A stretch of DNA of 16,309 nt. It comes from an uncultured Veillonella sp. Its GTDB lineage: Bacteria; Bacillota; Negativicutes; Veillonellales; Veillonellaceae. The translations under genes were made by a program, and so were the position numbers. The stretch covers positions 1 to 16,309 of the forward strand of contig CAAEOZ010000174.1 of assembly GCA_900757715.1 (NCBI GenBank). Reading direction: 5' to 3'. The notes under the pieces were generated by a model, which saw only the letters and a program-made list of their open reading frames with translations, was not told the origin of the DNA and did no database searches. The stretch's first letter is position 1, and each line of letters starts with the position of its first letter. Shown piece by piece: positions 1 to 7,681 of this stretch.

Positions 1-54
1 AAATTTTTGAGATGAGCCTAACGCCATCACACGTCGATGGGCCCTCTTTATATC
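1..54 (-). other. Probable 5' leader of the next gene, partly outside the window
   Basis: This is the segment immediately downstream of the extended -10 promoter on the minus strand. It is more GC-rich than the flanking intergenic DNA and folds into at least one hairpin, CCATC-(7 nt)-GATGG, at 23-39. I see no start codon with a ribosome binding site. I could not match it to a riboswitch class; a fluoride-type aptamer was considered and not supported. Confidence 0.25.
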
Positions 55-60
55 TAATTT

Positions 61-69
61 ATTATATCA
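61..69 (-). promoter_or_regulatory. Extended -10 promoter firing left out of the window
   Basis: On the minus strand this reads TGATATAAT, a perfect -10 hexamer with the TG of an extended -10 element. No good -35 hexamer lies 17 bases upstream (TACCTT), which an extended -10 can tolerate. It sits just beyond the purine-operon terminator and points away from it. It probably starts the next transcription unit, whose gene is outside the window. Confidence 0.45.
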
Positions 70-95
70 TAGGTAACCATTAAAAGGTAGAAAAT

Positions 96-139
96 AAAAC
101 CTCTACACCGCATGCATTATACATGAATGTAGAGGTTTT
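96..139 (-). terminator. Intrinsic terminator at the end of the purine operon
   Basis: There is a perfect 12-bp stem, AAAACCTCTACA (96-107) with TGTAGAGGTTTT (128-139), and a 20-base loop that can pair further through CATG repeats. Read leftward it ends in TTTTATTTT, as expected of a terminator 25 bases beyond the purD stop. The A-rich opposite side may also allow some termination in the plus direction. Confidence 0.85.
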
Positions 140-163
140 CATTATATTTAAAATGTTGTTACT

Positions 164-1426
164 TTATTTGAAAGCCTTCGCCCCAATATCTGTACGATAT
201 TGCATGCCTTCAAAGTCGATATGCGCTATACGTCCATAGGCTCTATCAAGTGCCGTTCTAAGGTCTTTGCCAAGACCAACAACACCGAGCACACGGCCAC
301 CATTAGTGACATAGTTTTCACCAACAAGCTTTGTACCAGAGTGAAAAACGATGGTTGTGTCATATTGTTTAATATCCCCACTGATGACATCGCCCTTTGA
401 TGAAGTTTCAGGATACCCCTTAGAAGCAAGGATAACGCAGGCCGCCGAGGAGTCTTTCCATTTCACCATATCAGCTGTTAATGTGCCCGTAGCACAGGCC
501 ATCATGATTTGACCTAAGTCACTATCTAGTAGAGGCAATACAACTTGCGTTTCAGGGTCTCCAAATCGTGCATTAAACTCTACCACCTTAGGGCCTTCGT
601 CAGTAATCATAAGCCCAGCGTAGAGGCAGCCTACATACGGCATACCTTCCTTTTCCATAGCCGCTACCATAGGTTCCAAGATGGTTTTCATCGCTTCGTC
701 CCGCAATGCATCCGTAAGAACTGGTGCCGGCGCATAGGTACCCATGCCACCCGTATTAGGGCCTTTATCACCATCAAAGATGCGTTTATGATCTTGAGAG
801 GCAATCATAGGAACAACGGTCTTACCATCTACAAAGGCTAATAAACTAGCCTCTTCACCTTCCATAAACTCTTCGATAACAACGGTGCTGCCTGCATCTC
901 CGAAGCGATTACCGCTGAGCATATCTTCCACAGCTGCATTCGCTTCGTCGACGGTCATGGCTACTACAACACCCTTCCCTGCTGCCAAGCCGTCAGCTTT
1001 AACAACTATAGGAGCTCCTGTTTGAGCGATAAAAGTTTTCGCTTCATCTACCTTGTGGAATACACCATACGCAGCGGTTGGAATGTTGTATTTCTTCATG
1101 AGATCCTTGGCAAATACCTTTGAGCCCTCTAGTTGGGCGGCTGCTTTGGATGGACCAAAAACTGGAATTCCCGCCTTATTGAGTACATCCGCTAAGCCTG
1201 CTACCAAAGGAGCCTCAGGCCCAACAACAACTAAATCAACTTGATTCTCTTTCAAAAAGCTAATCAAATGATCGCTTTGTTGCCAATCGATGCCAACTAG
1301 CTCTGCACAATCTGACATGGCCGCGCTGCCAGGAATGGCGTATACCTTTGTTACGTTAGGGCTGATGGACAATCGCCACGCCAATGCATGTTCGCGGCCG
1401 CCGTTACCGATTACACATACTTTCAT
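164..1426 (-). CDS. purD: Phosphoribosylamine-glycine ligase (GAR synthetase)
   Basis: PurD joins glycine to phosphoribosylamine using ATP, giving GAR, the second step of de novo purine synthesis in the cytoplasm. The 420-residue protein has the usual length. It shows the N-terminal GNGGREHAL motif (7-15), an ATP-grasp core with GLAAGKGVVVAM (146-157), the HKRIFDGDKGPNTGGMG stretch (213-229) and the signature RFGDPETQ (287-294), then the small C-terminal domain. The ATG start is supported by GGAGG placed 4 bases upstream. It is the last gene of the operon. A 146-base gap separates it from purH, far longer than the other junctions downstream of purC, so it may also have its own promoter. A strong terminator follows. 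No defects are seen. Confidence 0.97.
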   Translation of the reverse strand: MKVCVIGNGGREHALAWRLSISPNVTKVYAIPGSAAMSDCAELVGIDWQQSDHLISFLKENQVDLVVVGPEAPLVAGLADVLNKAGIPVFGPSKAAAQLEGSKVFAKDLMKKYNIPTAAYGVFHKVDEAKTFIAQTGAPIVVKADGLAAGKGVVVAMTVDEANAAVEDMLSGNRFGDAGSTVVIEEFMEGEEASLLAFVDGKTVVPMIASQDHKRIFDGDKGPNTGGMGTYAPAPVLTDALRDEAMKTILEPMVAAMEKEGMPYVGCLYAGLMITDEGPKVVEFNARFGDPETQVVLPLLDSDLGQIMMACATGTLTADMVKWKDSSAACVILASKGYPETSSKGDVISGDIKQYDTTIVFHSGTKLVGENYVTNGGRVLGVVGLGKDLRTALDRAYGRIAHIDFEGMQYRTDIGAKAFK

Positions 1427-1572
1427 AAGTCCTCCATCGGCGCCTAAACGCCATCAAGTTCATAATAATATAAACACATAACGGGACCACGCCAAGCATC
1501 AATAATTCTTGACCGTACAATAGATATTATACCCTGATAGTGTTTAACAATCCGCTAAAAGTTCTTAACTAA
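1427..1572 (-). promoter_or_regulatory. purH-purD spacer with possible internal -10 and a hairpin beside the purD RBS
   Basis: On the minus strand a perfect TATAAT lies at 1531-1526, but no convincing -35 is at the right distance, so an internal promoter is only possible. A GGCG/CGCC hairpin with a 6-base loop (1439-1452) sits 3 bases upstream of the purD GGAGG and could affect ribosome access. No terminator is seen, so readthrough from purH is expected. Confidence 0.3.
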
Positions 1573-3102
1573 TTAATGTTTAAAATGACGAATATTTGTA
1601 AATACCATGGCAATGCCCGCTTCGTCAGCCGCTTTGATGGATTCTTCATCGCGAATAGAGCCACCTGGTTGAATAATAGCTGCAATGCCATGTTTTGCCG
1701 CTGTTTCTACGGTATCACCAAACGGTAAGAATGCATCGGATGCCAAAACAGCACCTTTTGCGGCTTCCCCGGCTTGTTCAAGGGCAATTTTAGCAGAGCC
1801 TACACGATTCATTTGACCGGCCCCAACTCCAAGGGTACGCTTTTCATTAGAAATCAAAATAGCATTGGACTTTACATGTTTTACGAGTTTCCATGCAATT
1901 TCAAGGGCTTTCCATTGTTCCTCTGTCGGTTGTACCTTCGTAACAACTTTATAGTTAGCGCAGTCTTCTACGAGATCGTCTTCTGTTTGCACTAATAAAC
2001 CACCAGACACCTTTTTCACTGTCACTTGGCCAGATTCCGGCTTAGATAGCTCTATGAGGCGAATATTTTTCTTTGCTTCAAGGATTTCTAATGCTTCTTT
2101 TGTGAAAGCTGGCGCCATAATAACTTCTAAGAAAATTTTGCTCATTTCCTCCGCTGTACTTGCATCTACTTCACGATTTAAGGCTACGATGCCACCAAAG
2201 GCAGATACGGAATCTGCTTCGTAAGCATTTACATAGGCATCATGTAATATAGCTGCAGTAGCGGCGCCACAAGGGTTTGTATGTTTAATGATACATGCCG
2301 CGGGGTCTGTAAATTCCCACACCATGTTCCAAGCCGCTTCCATATCTACAATATTGTTATAAGAAAGCTCTTTACCATGTAATTGTTTGAGCGCTCCCAT
2401 ACCATAAGCTGTACCAATTTCTTTGTAAAATGCCGCTTGTTGATGCGGATTTTCGCCATATCGAAGATTTGTTACCTTTTCATAAGCGCTCAAATATTCA
2501 GGAGGTGTAGGACCTTCATTCAAGATTCCACTCATATAATTAGCGATAGCCACATCGTAAGCCGCTGTATGAGCAAAGGCTTCTTTGGCAAGACCAAATC
2601 GATATTCCTTAGTCAATTCACCACGTTCTTTGAGCATCTCCAAGATTTCATCGTAATGATTTGGATTTACTACGATACCTACGTACGCATGATTTTTTGC
2701 TGCAGAACGAACCATTGTTGGCCCACCGATATCGATATTTTCAATAGCTTCCTCCAAGGATACATTTGGTTTTGCAATAGTTTCACGGAATGGATAAAGA
2801 TTGACCACCACAAGATCAATTGGCTCAATACCATGATCAGCCATAGCTTGTTTATGTTCCGTATTATCGCGAATAGCTAAAATACCTCCATGTACCTTTG
2901 GATGCAACGTTTTTACGCGGCCATCCATCATTTCTGGAAAACCCGTTAAAGACTCAACAGCCTTTGCAGAAATGCCTGCATCGGTAATCGCTTTAAGGGT
3001 ACCACCTGTAGAATAAATGGTTACACCTAAATTAGCTAAACCTTTTGCAAAGTCTACAATACCCGTTTTATCAGAAACACTTAGTAGTGCATTTTTAATC
3101 AT
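1573..3102 (-). CDS. purH: Bifunctional AICAR transformylase / IMP cyclohydrolase
   Basis: PurH carries out the last two steps to IMP: transfer of a formyl group from 10-formyl-THF to AICAR, then ring closure. The 509-residue protein has an N-terminal MGS-like cyclohydrolase domain (about 1-145, with GRVKTLHPK at 61-69). The transformylase domain follows, with LRYGENPHQ (213-221), the catalytic Lys-His of KHTNPCGA (273-280) and SAFGGIVA (300-307). I chose the ATG at 3102 because GGAGAG lies 5 bases upstream and the protein then starts MIKNALLSVSD as in the family. An in-frame TTG at 3132 would overlap purN but lacks such support. It starts 26 bases after purN ends, inside the pur operon. Confidence 0.97.
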   Translation of the reverse strand: MIKNALLSVSDKTGIVDFAKGLANLGVTIYSTGGTLKAITDAGISAKAVESLTGFPEMMDGRVKTLHPKVHGGILAIRDNTEHKQAMADHGIEPIDLVVVNLYPFRETIAKPNVSLEEAIENIDIGGPTMVRSAAKNHAYVGIVVNPNHYDEILEMLKERGELTKEYRFGLAKEAFAHTAAYDVAIANYMSGILNEGPTPPEYLSAYEKVTNLRYGENPHQQAAFYKEIGTAYGMGALKQLHGKELSYNNIVDMEAAWNMVWEFTDPAACIIKHTNPCGAATAAILHDAYVNAYEADSVSAFGGIVALNREVDASTAEEMSKIFLEVIMAPAFTKEALEILEAKKNIRLIELSKPESGQVTVKKVSGGLLVQTEDDLVEDCANYKVVTKVQPTEEQWKALEIAWKLVKHVKSNAILISNEKRTLGVGAGQMNRVGSAKIALEQAGEAAKGAVLASDAFLPFGDTVETAAKHGIAAIIQPGGSIRDEESIKAADEAGIAMVFTNIRHFKH

Positions 3103-3128
3103 GTAATCTCTCCATTTGCTTTCGCATA

Positions 3129-3752
3129 TCAATCTTCAATATAAACCGTACGACCTTTTATAGTGAGTTTATCCTCACAAAATAGTCGTAACGCCTCTTT
3201 ATATGTTTTATGTTCAATAGGCAATAATCTATCACTCAAGGTATCTTCTGTATCGTCTGGTAATAGAGGAACTGTATTCTGCATGATAATAGGACCTGTA
3301 TCCATTCCGGCATCAACAAAGTGTACCGTACAACCAGTTACCTTTACGCCCGCATCGATAGCTTGTTGGTGTCCATGAAGACCTGGAAACGATGGCAACA
3401 AGGCAGGGTGAATATTTAAAATTCTATGCTCATAGTGCTCAATCAGTGGAGCCCCTACAATGCGCATATATCCAGCCAAAACAATACCCTCTACCTCATA
3501 TGGTTCGAGTGCATCTAATTGAGCTTTTTCAAAACTAGCTTTAGAGTCATAGTCATTACGTTCGATGACAATGAGTGGAATACCCCAAGGTTTAGAACGT
3601 TCAACGATACCTGCATCACCGTGATCTGTAATGATAACTACGAATTCACCATTAATGTACCCTTCTTGCATGGCTTTATAGAGGGCTTCCCCATTGGAGC
3701 CTCTACCGCTTGCAAATAAAGCTAGACGCTTTTTAGATGTGGAACTAGTCAT
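3129..3752 (-). CDS. purN: Phosphoribosylglycinamide formyltransferase (GAR transformylase)
   Basis: PurN transfers a formyl group from 10-formyl-THF to GAR, the third step of the pathway. The 207-residue protein shows the phosphate-binding SGRGSNGEAL (15-24), the NIHPALLPSFPG motif with catalytic Asn113 and His115, and the third catalytic residue Asp151 in the MDTGPII segment. Its length is typical of the folate-dependent enzyme. The formate-dependent alternative PurT is not in this window. Its ATG overlaps the 3' end of purM by 8 bases, so translational coupling is likely. The ribosome binding site is weak (AGGGGCGG), which fits coupling. Confidence 0.96.
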   Translation of the reverse strand: MTSSTSKKRLALFASGRGSNGEALYKAMQEGYINGEFVVIITDHGDAGIVERSKPWGIPLIVIERNDYDSKASFEKAQLDALEPYEVEGIVLAGYMRIVGAPLIEHYEHRILNIHPALLPSFPGLHGHQQAIDAGVKVTGCTVHFVDAGMDTGPIIMQNTVPLLPDDTEDTLSDRLLPIEHKTYKEALRLFCEDKLTIKGRTVYIED

Positions 3753-4806
3753 TAAATACCGCCCCTTTTACAACAACTGGGCCATCACCGGCAACAATGT
3801 GACCAATTTCATATACCGCTTCATTACAACTTTCAAGATTTGCTTTTACCTTATCTACATCAGCTGCATCCACGATGAGAATCATGCCGATTCCCATATT
3901 GAAAGTACGATACATTTCATGCCAATCTACATTGCCCCATTCTTGTAGTTTTGAAAATACAGGAAGTCGAGGCCATGTATCACAATCGACCTCTGCCGTT
4001 ACTCCCACAGGTAAGACGCGAGGAATATTTTCATAGAAGCCCCCGCCCGTAATATGAACCATACCTTTAATTAGATTTTCTTTAATCAAAGGCAAAACGG
4101 CCTTAGGGTATAGGCGCGTTGGTGTTAATAATTCTTCTCCAAGTGTTTTGCCGAATTCAGGAATATGTTGATTAATGGAGAAACCTTTATGATCGAATAC
4201 AATTTTACGAACTAAAGAGAAACCGTTAGAGTGAACCCCAGAAGAAGGTAAACCAAGAATAGCATCGCCACCCTTAATACTTTCACCAGTAATCAATTTA
4301 GGACGGTCTACGATGCCAACGGCAAAACCTGCCACATCATAGTCATCATTATCATAGAAGCCTGCCATTTCAGCAGTTTCGCCACCTAGTAAGGCACAGC
4401 CAGATTCTTCACAAGCCTCGGCTACACCCCGCACAATATCGGCTACTTTCACAGGGTCAAGCTTGCCAACCGCAATATAATCGAGGAAGAATAAAGGCGT
4501 AGCCCCTTGTACGAGGATATCATTAACACTCATAGCTACGCAGTCTTGGCCGATAGTATCATGTTTATCCATCATGATAGCGAGACGTAATTTGGTGCCT
4601 ACCCCATCTGTACCAGATACGAGCATAGGGTCCGACATAGAATGACCAGCTAAGGAATAGAGTCCCCCAAAACCACCTAAATCACCAACAACACCCGGTG
4701 TATAAGTGCGTTTAACAGATTCTTTCATCAATTCTACGGCACGGTTGCCTGCATCAATATCAACGCCTGCATCACGATAGGTTAAACTAGTTTTATTCGA
4801 GCACAT
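3745..4806 (-). CDS. purM: Phosphoribosylformylglycinamidine cyclo-ligase (AIR synthetase)
   Basis: PurM closes the imidazole ring: FGAM plus ATP gives AIR, the fifth step. The 353-residue protein has the N-terminal DAGVDIDAGN (12-21), the ATP-binding SGTDGVGTKL (64-73), VNDILVQGATP (95-105), GGETAEM (141-147), the GLPSSGVHSNGFSL segment (185-198) and HITGGGFYENIPR (251-263). These are the conserved blocks of the AIR synthase fold, which PurL shares. The ATG start has a purine-rich AGGAAGGGG upstream that lies inside the purF 3' end. Its first 14 bases overlap purF, and its last 8 overlap purN, so the three genes form a tightly coupled block. Confidence 0.97.
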   Translation of the reverse strand: MCSNKTSLTYRDAGVDIDAGNRAVELMKESVKRTYTPGVVGDLGGFGGLYSLAGHSMSDPMLVSGTDGVGTKLRLAIMMDKHDTIGQDCVAMSVNDILVQGATPLFFLDYIAVGKLDPVKVADIVRGVAEACEESGCALLGGETAEMAGFYDNDDYDVAGFAVGIVDRPKLITGESIKGGDAILGLPSSGVHSNGFSLVRKIVFDHKGFSINQHIPEFGKTLGEELLTPTRLYPKAVLPLIKENLIKGMVHITGGGFYENIPRVLPVGVTAEVDCDTWPRLPVFSKLQEWGNVDWHEMYRTFNMGIGMILIVDAADVDKVKANLESCNEAVYEIGHIVAGDGPVVVKGAVFND

Positions 4807-6211
4807 ATTTGACCCCTTCCTCTTGGTCCGCAGGAACCGCTACACTATAATCACCATTAAAACATGCAAAACATAAATCATTTGACTTTACATCGGATAT
4901 AGCGCGACATAAACCTTCACGAGACAAGTAATGTAATCTATCAGCCTTTATGAAATCTCTAATTTCATCCACTGTATGAGTAGCTGCTATAAGCTCTTTA
5001 CGCACCGATGTATCGATGCCATAGTGACAGGAGTATTCAATGGTCGGAGAGCTAACACACATGTATATCTCTTTAGCACCCGCCTCTTTTAGCATTTTTA
5101 CAATGATACCACTCGTAGTACCGCGCACGATAGAGTCATCGATGAGAACGATACGCTTTCCCCCAACGACATGAGGCAATGCATTTAGCTTCATACGAAC
5201 AGCTAGTTCTCGTTCCTCTTGATTTGGTTTAATAAAAGTACGACCGCTATAACGGTTCTTAACTAACCCTTCCGCAAAAGGAATCCCCGATGCACGAGCA
5301 TAACCTAATGCAGCCGTTGTACCGGAGTCCGGAATGGACATGACGATATCCGCATCATACTTAGTTTCGTTATATAATTCGCGGCCCATATTGAGACGAG
5401 ATTGATATACGGATTGACCATCGATATGACTATCGCCGCGTGCAAAATAAATATATTCAAAGACGCATAGCTTTTTATCGATTTTTTCTGGTTCCGCATA
5501 GATTGTGCTACGCACACCAGAATCATCGATGATAACCATTTCACCAGGATCTATATGGCGAATAAACTCTGCCTTAATCGCATCAAAAGCACAGCTTTCA
5601 CTAGAAAGCACATAACCGTTTTCCGTTTTACCTAAGCAAAGTGGTCTAAAGCCTTGAGGGTCACGTACACCTACTAAGGAGTCGTTCGTAGTAATGACTA
5701 GAGAGAAAGCCCCTTCAATTTGACGTGCCGCATCGGCAATTCGTTCCGCTTGTGTTTCTGCTTTAGAGCGGGCAATCAGGTTTACAATAACCTCAGAGTC
5801 CATCGTCGTTTGAAAGATTGAACCATCGGCTTCGAGGCGTTTTCGAATAGATAAGGCATTCGTTAGATTACCATTGTGAGCCACCGCAATTTGACCACCT
5901 TGGTAGTGAATAACCAAAGGTTGAATATTGCGCGGATTATTAGACCCTGTCGTAGAATACCGCACATGGCCAGTCCCCATATAGCTTGGCAATGCTGGTA
6001 ATTCTTTAATAGCCTCAGTCAACAAGCCCATGCCTTTTTTCAGTTCTACATCGTGCCCATCAGTAACAGCAATGCCCGCACTTTCTTGACCACGATGTTG
6101 GAGTGCAAATAGCCCCCAATATACATAGCGTGCTACATCAACGGTTCTATCATAGACACCAAACACACCACACTCTTCATGCCATTTATCAAAAACAGGA
6201 TCGTAGTTCAT
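4793..6211 (-). CDS. purF: Amidophosphoribosyltransferase (glutamine PRPP amidotransferase)
   Basis: PurF commits PRPP to purine synthesis by replacing its pyrophosphate with glutamine-derived ammonia. The 472-residue protein is of the Bacillus type. It has a 13-residue propeptide preceding the nucleophile Cys14 (CGVFGVYD), an Ntn glutaminase domain with LQHRGQESAGIA (37-48) and GHVRYSTTG (81-89), and a phosphoribosyltransferase domain with the PRPP loop VLIDDSIVRGTTS (355-367). Cys249, Cys395, Cys447 and Cys450 fall where the [4Fe-4S] cluster ligands lie in this type, so oxygen sensitivity is expected from family knowledge. The ATG follows GGGGGG and is 11 bases after purC. Confidence 0.97.
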   Translation of the reverse strand: MNYDPVFDKWHEECGVFGVYDRTVDVARYVYWGLFALQHRGQESAGIAVTDGHDVELKKGMGLLTEAIKELPALPSYMGTGHVRYSTTGSNNPRNIQPLVIHYQGGQIAVAHNGNLTNALSIRKRLEADGSIFQTTMDSEVIVNLIARSKAETQAERIADAARQIEGAFSLVITTNDSLVGVRDPQGFRPLCLGKTENGYVLSSESCAFDAIKAEFIRHIDPGEMVIIDDSGVRSTIYAEPEKIDKKLCVFEYIYFARGDSHIDGQSVYQSRLNMGRELYNETKYDADIVMSIPDSGTTAALGYARASGIPFAEGLVKNRYSGRTFIKPNQEERELAVRMKLNALPHVVGGKRIVLIDDSIVRGTTSGIIVKMLKEAGAKEIYMCVSSPTIEYSCHYGIDTSVRKELIAATHTVDEIRDFIKADRLHYLSREGLCRAISDVKSNDLCFACFNGDYSVAVPADQEEGVKYVLE

Positions 6212-6222
6212 CTTCCCCCCTA

Positions 6223-6951
6223 TTAGGCACGCTCGCCAGTAAGGCGGAATAACATTTCCTTATACGCTTCTTCAATATTACCAAGATCTCGACGGAAACG
6301 GTCTTTGTCGAGTTTTTCACCAGTTGTAGCATCCCAGAAACGACATGTATCAGGAGAGATTTCATCACCTAATAATATCTCACCTTTATGAGTACCGAAT
6401 TCTAATTTAAAATCTACAAGAGTTACGTTTTTAGTAGCCAAGAATTTTTTTAAAATATCGTTTACCTTTAAAGTAATAGTAGAGATTACGTCAAGTTGCT
6501 CTTGAGTGGCCCAACCAAGTGCAGTAATTTGGGATTCGTTAGCAAACGGATCGCCTAATTCATCATTTTTATAGCAGAACTCGAGAATTGGATGTTTAAG
6601 CGGTGTACCTTCTTCAATACCAAAACGTTTTGCCATAGAGCCAGCTGCAATATTACGAACGATAACTTCAAGAGGAACTATGTCCAATGTAAGTACTGTT
6701 TGGTTGCGATCATCTTCACGACGAACGAAATGAGTTGGTACGCCTTCTTTTTTCAACAATTCAAAGAAGAAAGAGGAAATTTTGTTATTCAACACGCCTT
6801 TACCAAGGATGGTGTCATGTTTTTCACCATTAAATGCAGTGGCATCATCTTTGTAATGAACGATGTACTCATCTTTGTTATCTGTTGCATATACTTGTTT
6901 TGCTTTGCCTTCGTACAATAATGTTAATTTTTCCAAATCGATGTTAGCCAT
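6223..6951 (-). CDS. purC: SAICAR synthetase
   Basis: PurC condenses CAIR with aspartate using ATP to give SAICAR. The 242-residue protein has the usual bacterial length and conserved blocks: LYEGKAKQVY (12-21), PLEVIVRNIAAGS (93-105), LVDFKLEFG (178-186) and LGDEISPDTCRFWD (194-207). The ATG has an excellent AAAGGAG 9 bases upstream. It is second in the operon, 111 bases after purE. That gap is AT-rich, with no terminator and only weak promoter-like hexamers. The product of its reaction is handed to PurB, whose gene is not in the window. Confidence 0.97.
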   Translation of the reverse strand: MANIDLEKLTLLYEGKAKQVYATDNKDEYIVHYKDDATAFNGEKHDTILGKGVLNNKISSFFFELLKKEGVPTHFVRREDDRNQTVLTLDIVPLEVIVRNIAAGSMAKRFGIEEGTPLKHPILEFCYKNDELGDPFANESQITALGWATQEQLDVISTITLKVNDILKKFLATKNVTLVDFKLEFGTHKGEILLGDEISPDTCRFWDATTGEKLDKDRFRRDLGNIEEAYKEMLFRLTGERA

Positions 6952-7063
6952 GAGGTGTCTCCTTTATAAAAAAGCAATAATAAAAATATATAATGAATAT
7001 CTAATAAGACAAAAACAATTAATGTTTCTTAACCAGTAAGGTAATCTGCAATGAGTTAAGCGA

Positions 7064-7555
7064 TTATAGTTTAATAGCACCTTGTAACTCTGCATTATCT
7101 GCTAAGACTTTTTCAGCCATATCTTTGCGATATTGTTGATATTGTTTTTTTAGGTCTTTATTGAAAGCTGCTCCAATTTGTACTGCAAAGAGCGCCGCAT
7201 TTTTAGCACCGTCTACAGCCATTGTAGCTACAGGCATACCAGATGGCATTTGAACGATAGCAAGTAAAGAATCAATGCCCTTTAAAGCCGTTGCATTAAG
7301 AGGGATGCCGATAACAGGTAGTGTAGTGAAGCTCGCCACCACACCAGGTAAGTGAGCCGCCGCGCCAGCACCCGCAATAAAAGCGATAGCCCCTTCATCT
7401 TCAAGTCGCGTGACAAAGTTCTTCACAGCCTCTGGTGTACGATGAGCTGAGGCAATAACCATTTCATAAGGAATTTTGAATTCATCAAGTACGGCAGATG
7501 CCTTTTTCATTGTGTCTAGGTCAGACTTGCTGCCCATGATAATACCGACCTTCAT
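7064..7555 (-). CDS. purE: N5-carboxyaminoimidazole ribonucleotide mutase (AIR carboxylase subunit, class I PurE)
   Basis: PurE makes CAIR, in class I enzymes by moving the carboxyl group of N5-CAIR to carbon 4. The 163-residue protein begins MKVGIIMGSKSD and has SAHRTPE (36-42) with catalytic His38, the AGAGAAAHLPG loop (62-72), and the DSLLAIVQMPSGMPVAT block (95-111). These are class I features; the class II marker SAHKT is absent. The loop normally reads AGAGGAAHLPG, so one Gly is Ala here. No purK adjoins, and the partner may be elsewhere or dispensed with. The ATG at 7555 is chosen for AGGAGG 4 bases upstream; longer in-frame starts run back through the terminator. It is the first enzyme gene of the operon. 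Confidence 0.95.
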   Translation of the reverse strand: MKVGIIMGSKSDLDTMKKASAVLDEFKIPYEMVIASAHRTPEAVKNFVTRLEDEGAIAFIAGAGAAAHLPGVVASFTTLPVIGIPLNATALKGIDSLLAIVQMPSGMPVATMAVDGAKNAALFAVQIGAAFNKDLKKQYQQYRKDMAEKVLADNAELQGAIKL

Positions 7556-7563
7556 AGATCCTC

Positions 7564-7656
7564 CTAATAAAAAAGCCCAGCCGAAACAGACTGGGACAAA
7601 TGCGCACAAATAGCCTCCGTAGACTTGCTTTGAGTTTGTTGATTTGCATAGTTCAC
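7564..7656 (-). CDS. Candidate 30-residue leader peptide of the purine operon
   Basis: A GTG-started frame of 30 codons (ends TAG) lies between the operon promoter and purE. AAGGAGG at 7670-7664, spaced 7 bases from the GTG, is an ideal ribosome binding site and serves no other visible gene. The peptide begins MNYANQQTQSK and ends SAGLFY. It has four glutamines (6, 7, 9, 22), no signal sequence and no known family. Its last dozen codons run through the intrinsic terminator at 7569-7595, and the TAG shares bases with the purE AGGAGG. I infer a regulatory leader peptide in the style of pyrBI rather than a functional protein. Conservation is unchecked. Confidence 0.6.
   Translation of the reverse strand: MNYANQQTQSKSTEAICAHLSQSVSAGLFY
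7569..7595 (-). terminator. Attenuator-like intrinsic terminator just upstream of purE
   Basis: On the minus strand CCCAGTC (7595-7589) pairs with GGCTGGG (7582-7576), giving 7 bp with one G-T wobble and a 6-base loop. The sequence CTTTTTT follows directly (7575-7569). It lies downstream of the operon promoter and only 14 bases before the purE ATG, so it can only act as a conditional terminator for the operon. It lies inside the leader reading frame. Confidence 0.75.
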
Positions 7657-7681
7657 GGCGCTACCTCCTTCTTGTATTCAA

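Noticed and set aside
1..54. Fluoride riboswitch, suggested by GATGGCGTT on the minus strand
   Set aside because: The closing stem, the AACCGCC-like segment and the downstream conserved elements are not visible, and the sequence is cut by the window edge.
545..841. Open frames on the strand opposite purD, and similar ones opposite purH, purC, purL and fprA
   Set aside because: They lack ribosome sites and recognisable domains and lie antisense to well-conserved enzymes, as expected of shadows of coding sequence.
1..1452. Near-repeat TGATGGCGTT(T)AGGC shared between the left-edge leader and the purD leader (minus strand)
   Set aside because: Only about 14 bases with one indel agree and the flanks do not. 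In a window of this size that is close to chance, so it is not called a repeat.
3103..3132. Longer purH start (TTG at 3132) overlapping purN
   Set aside because: TTG is a poor start with no suitable ribosome site, while ATG at 3102 has GGAGAG at 5 bases and gives the family N-terminus.
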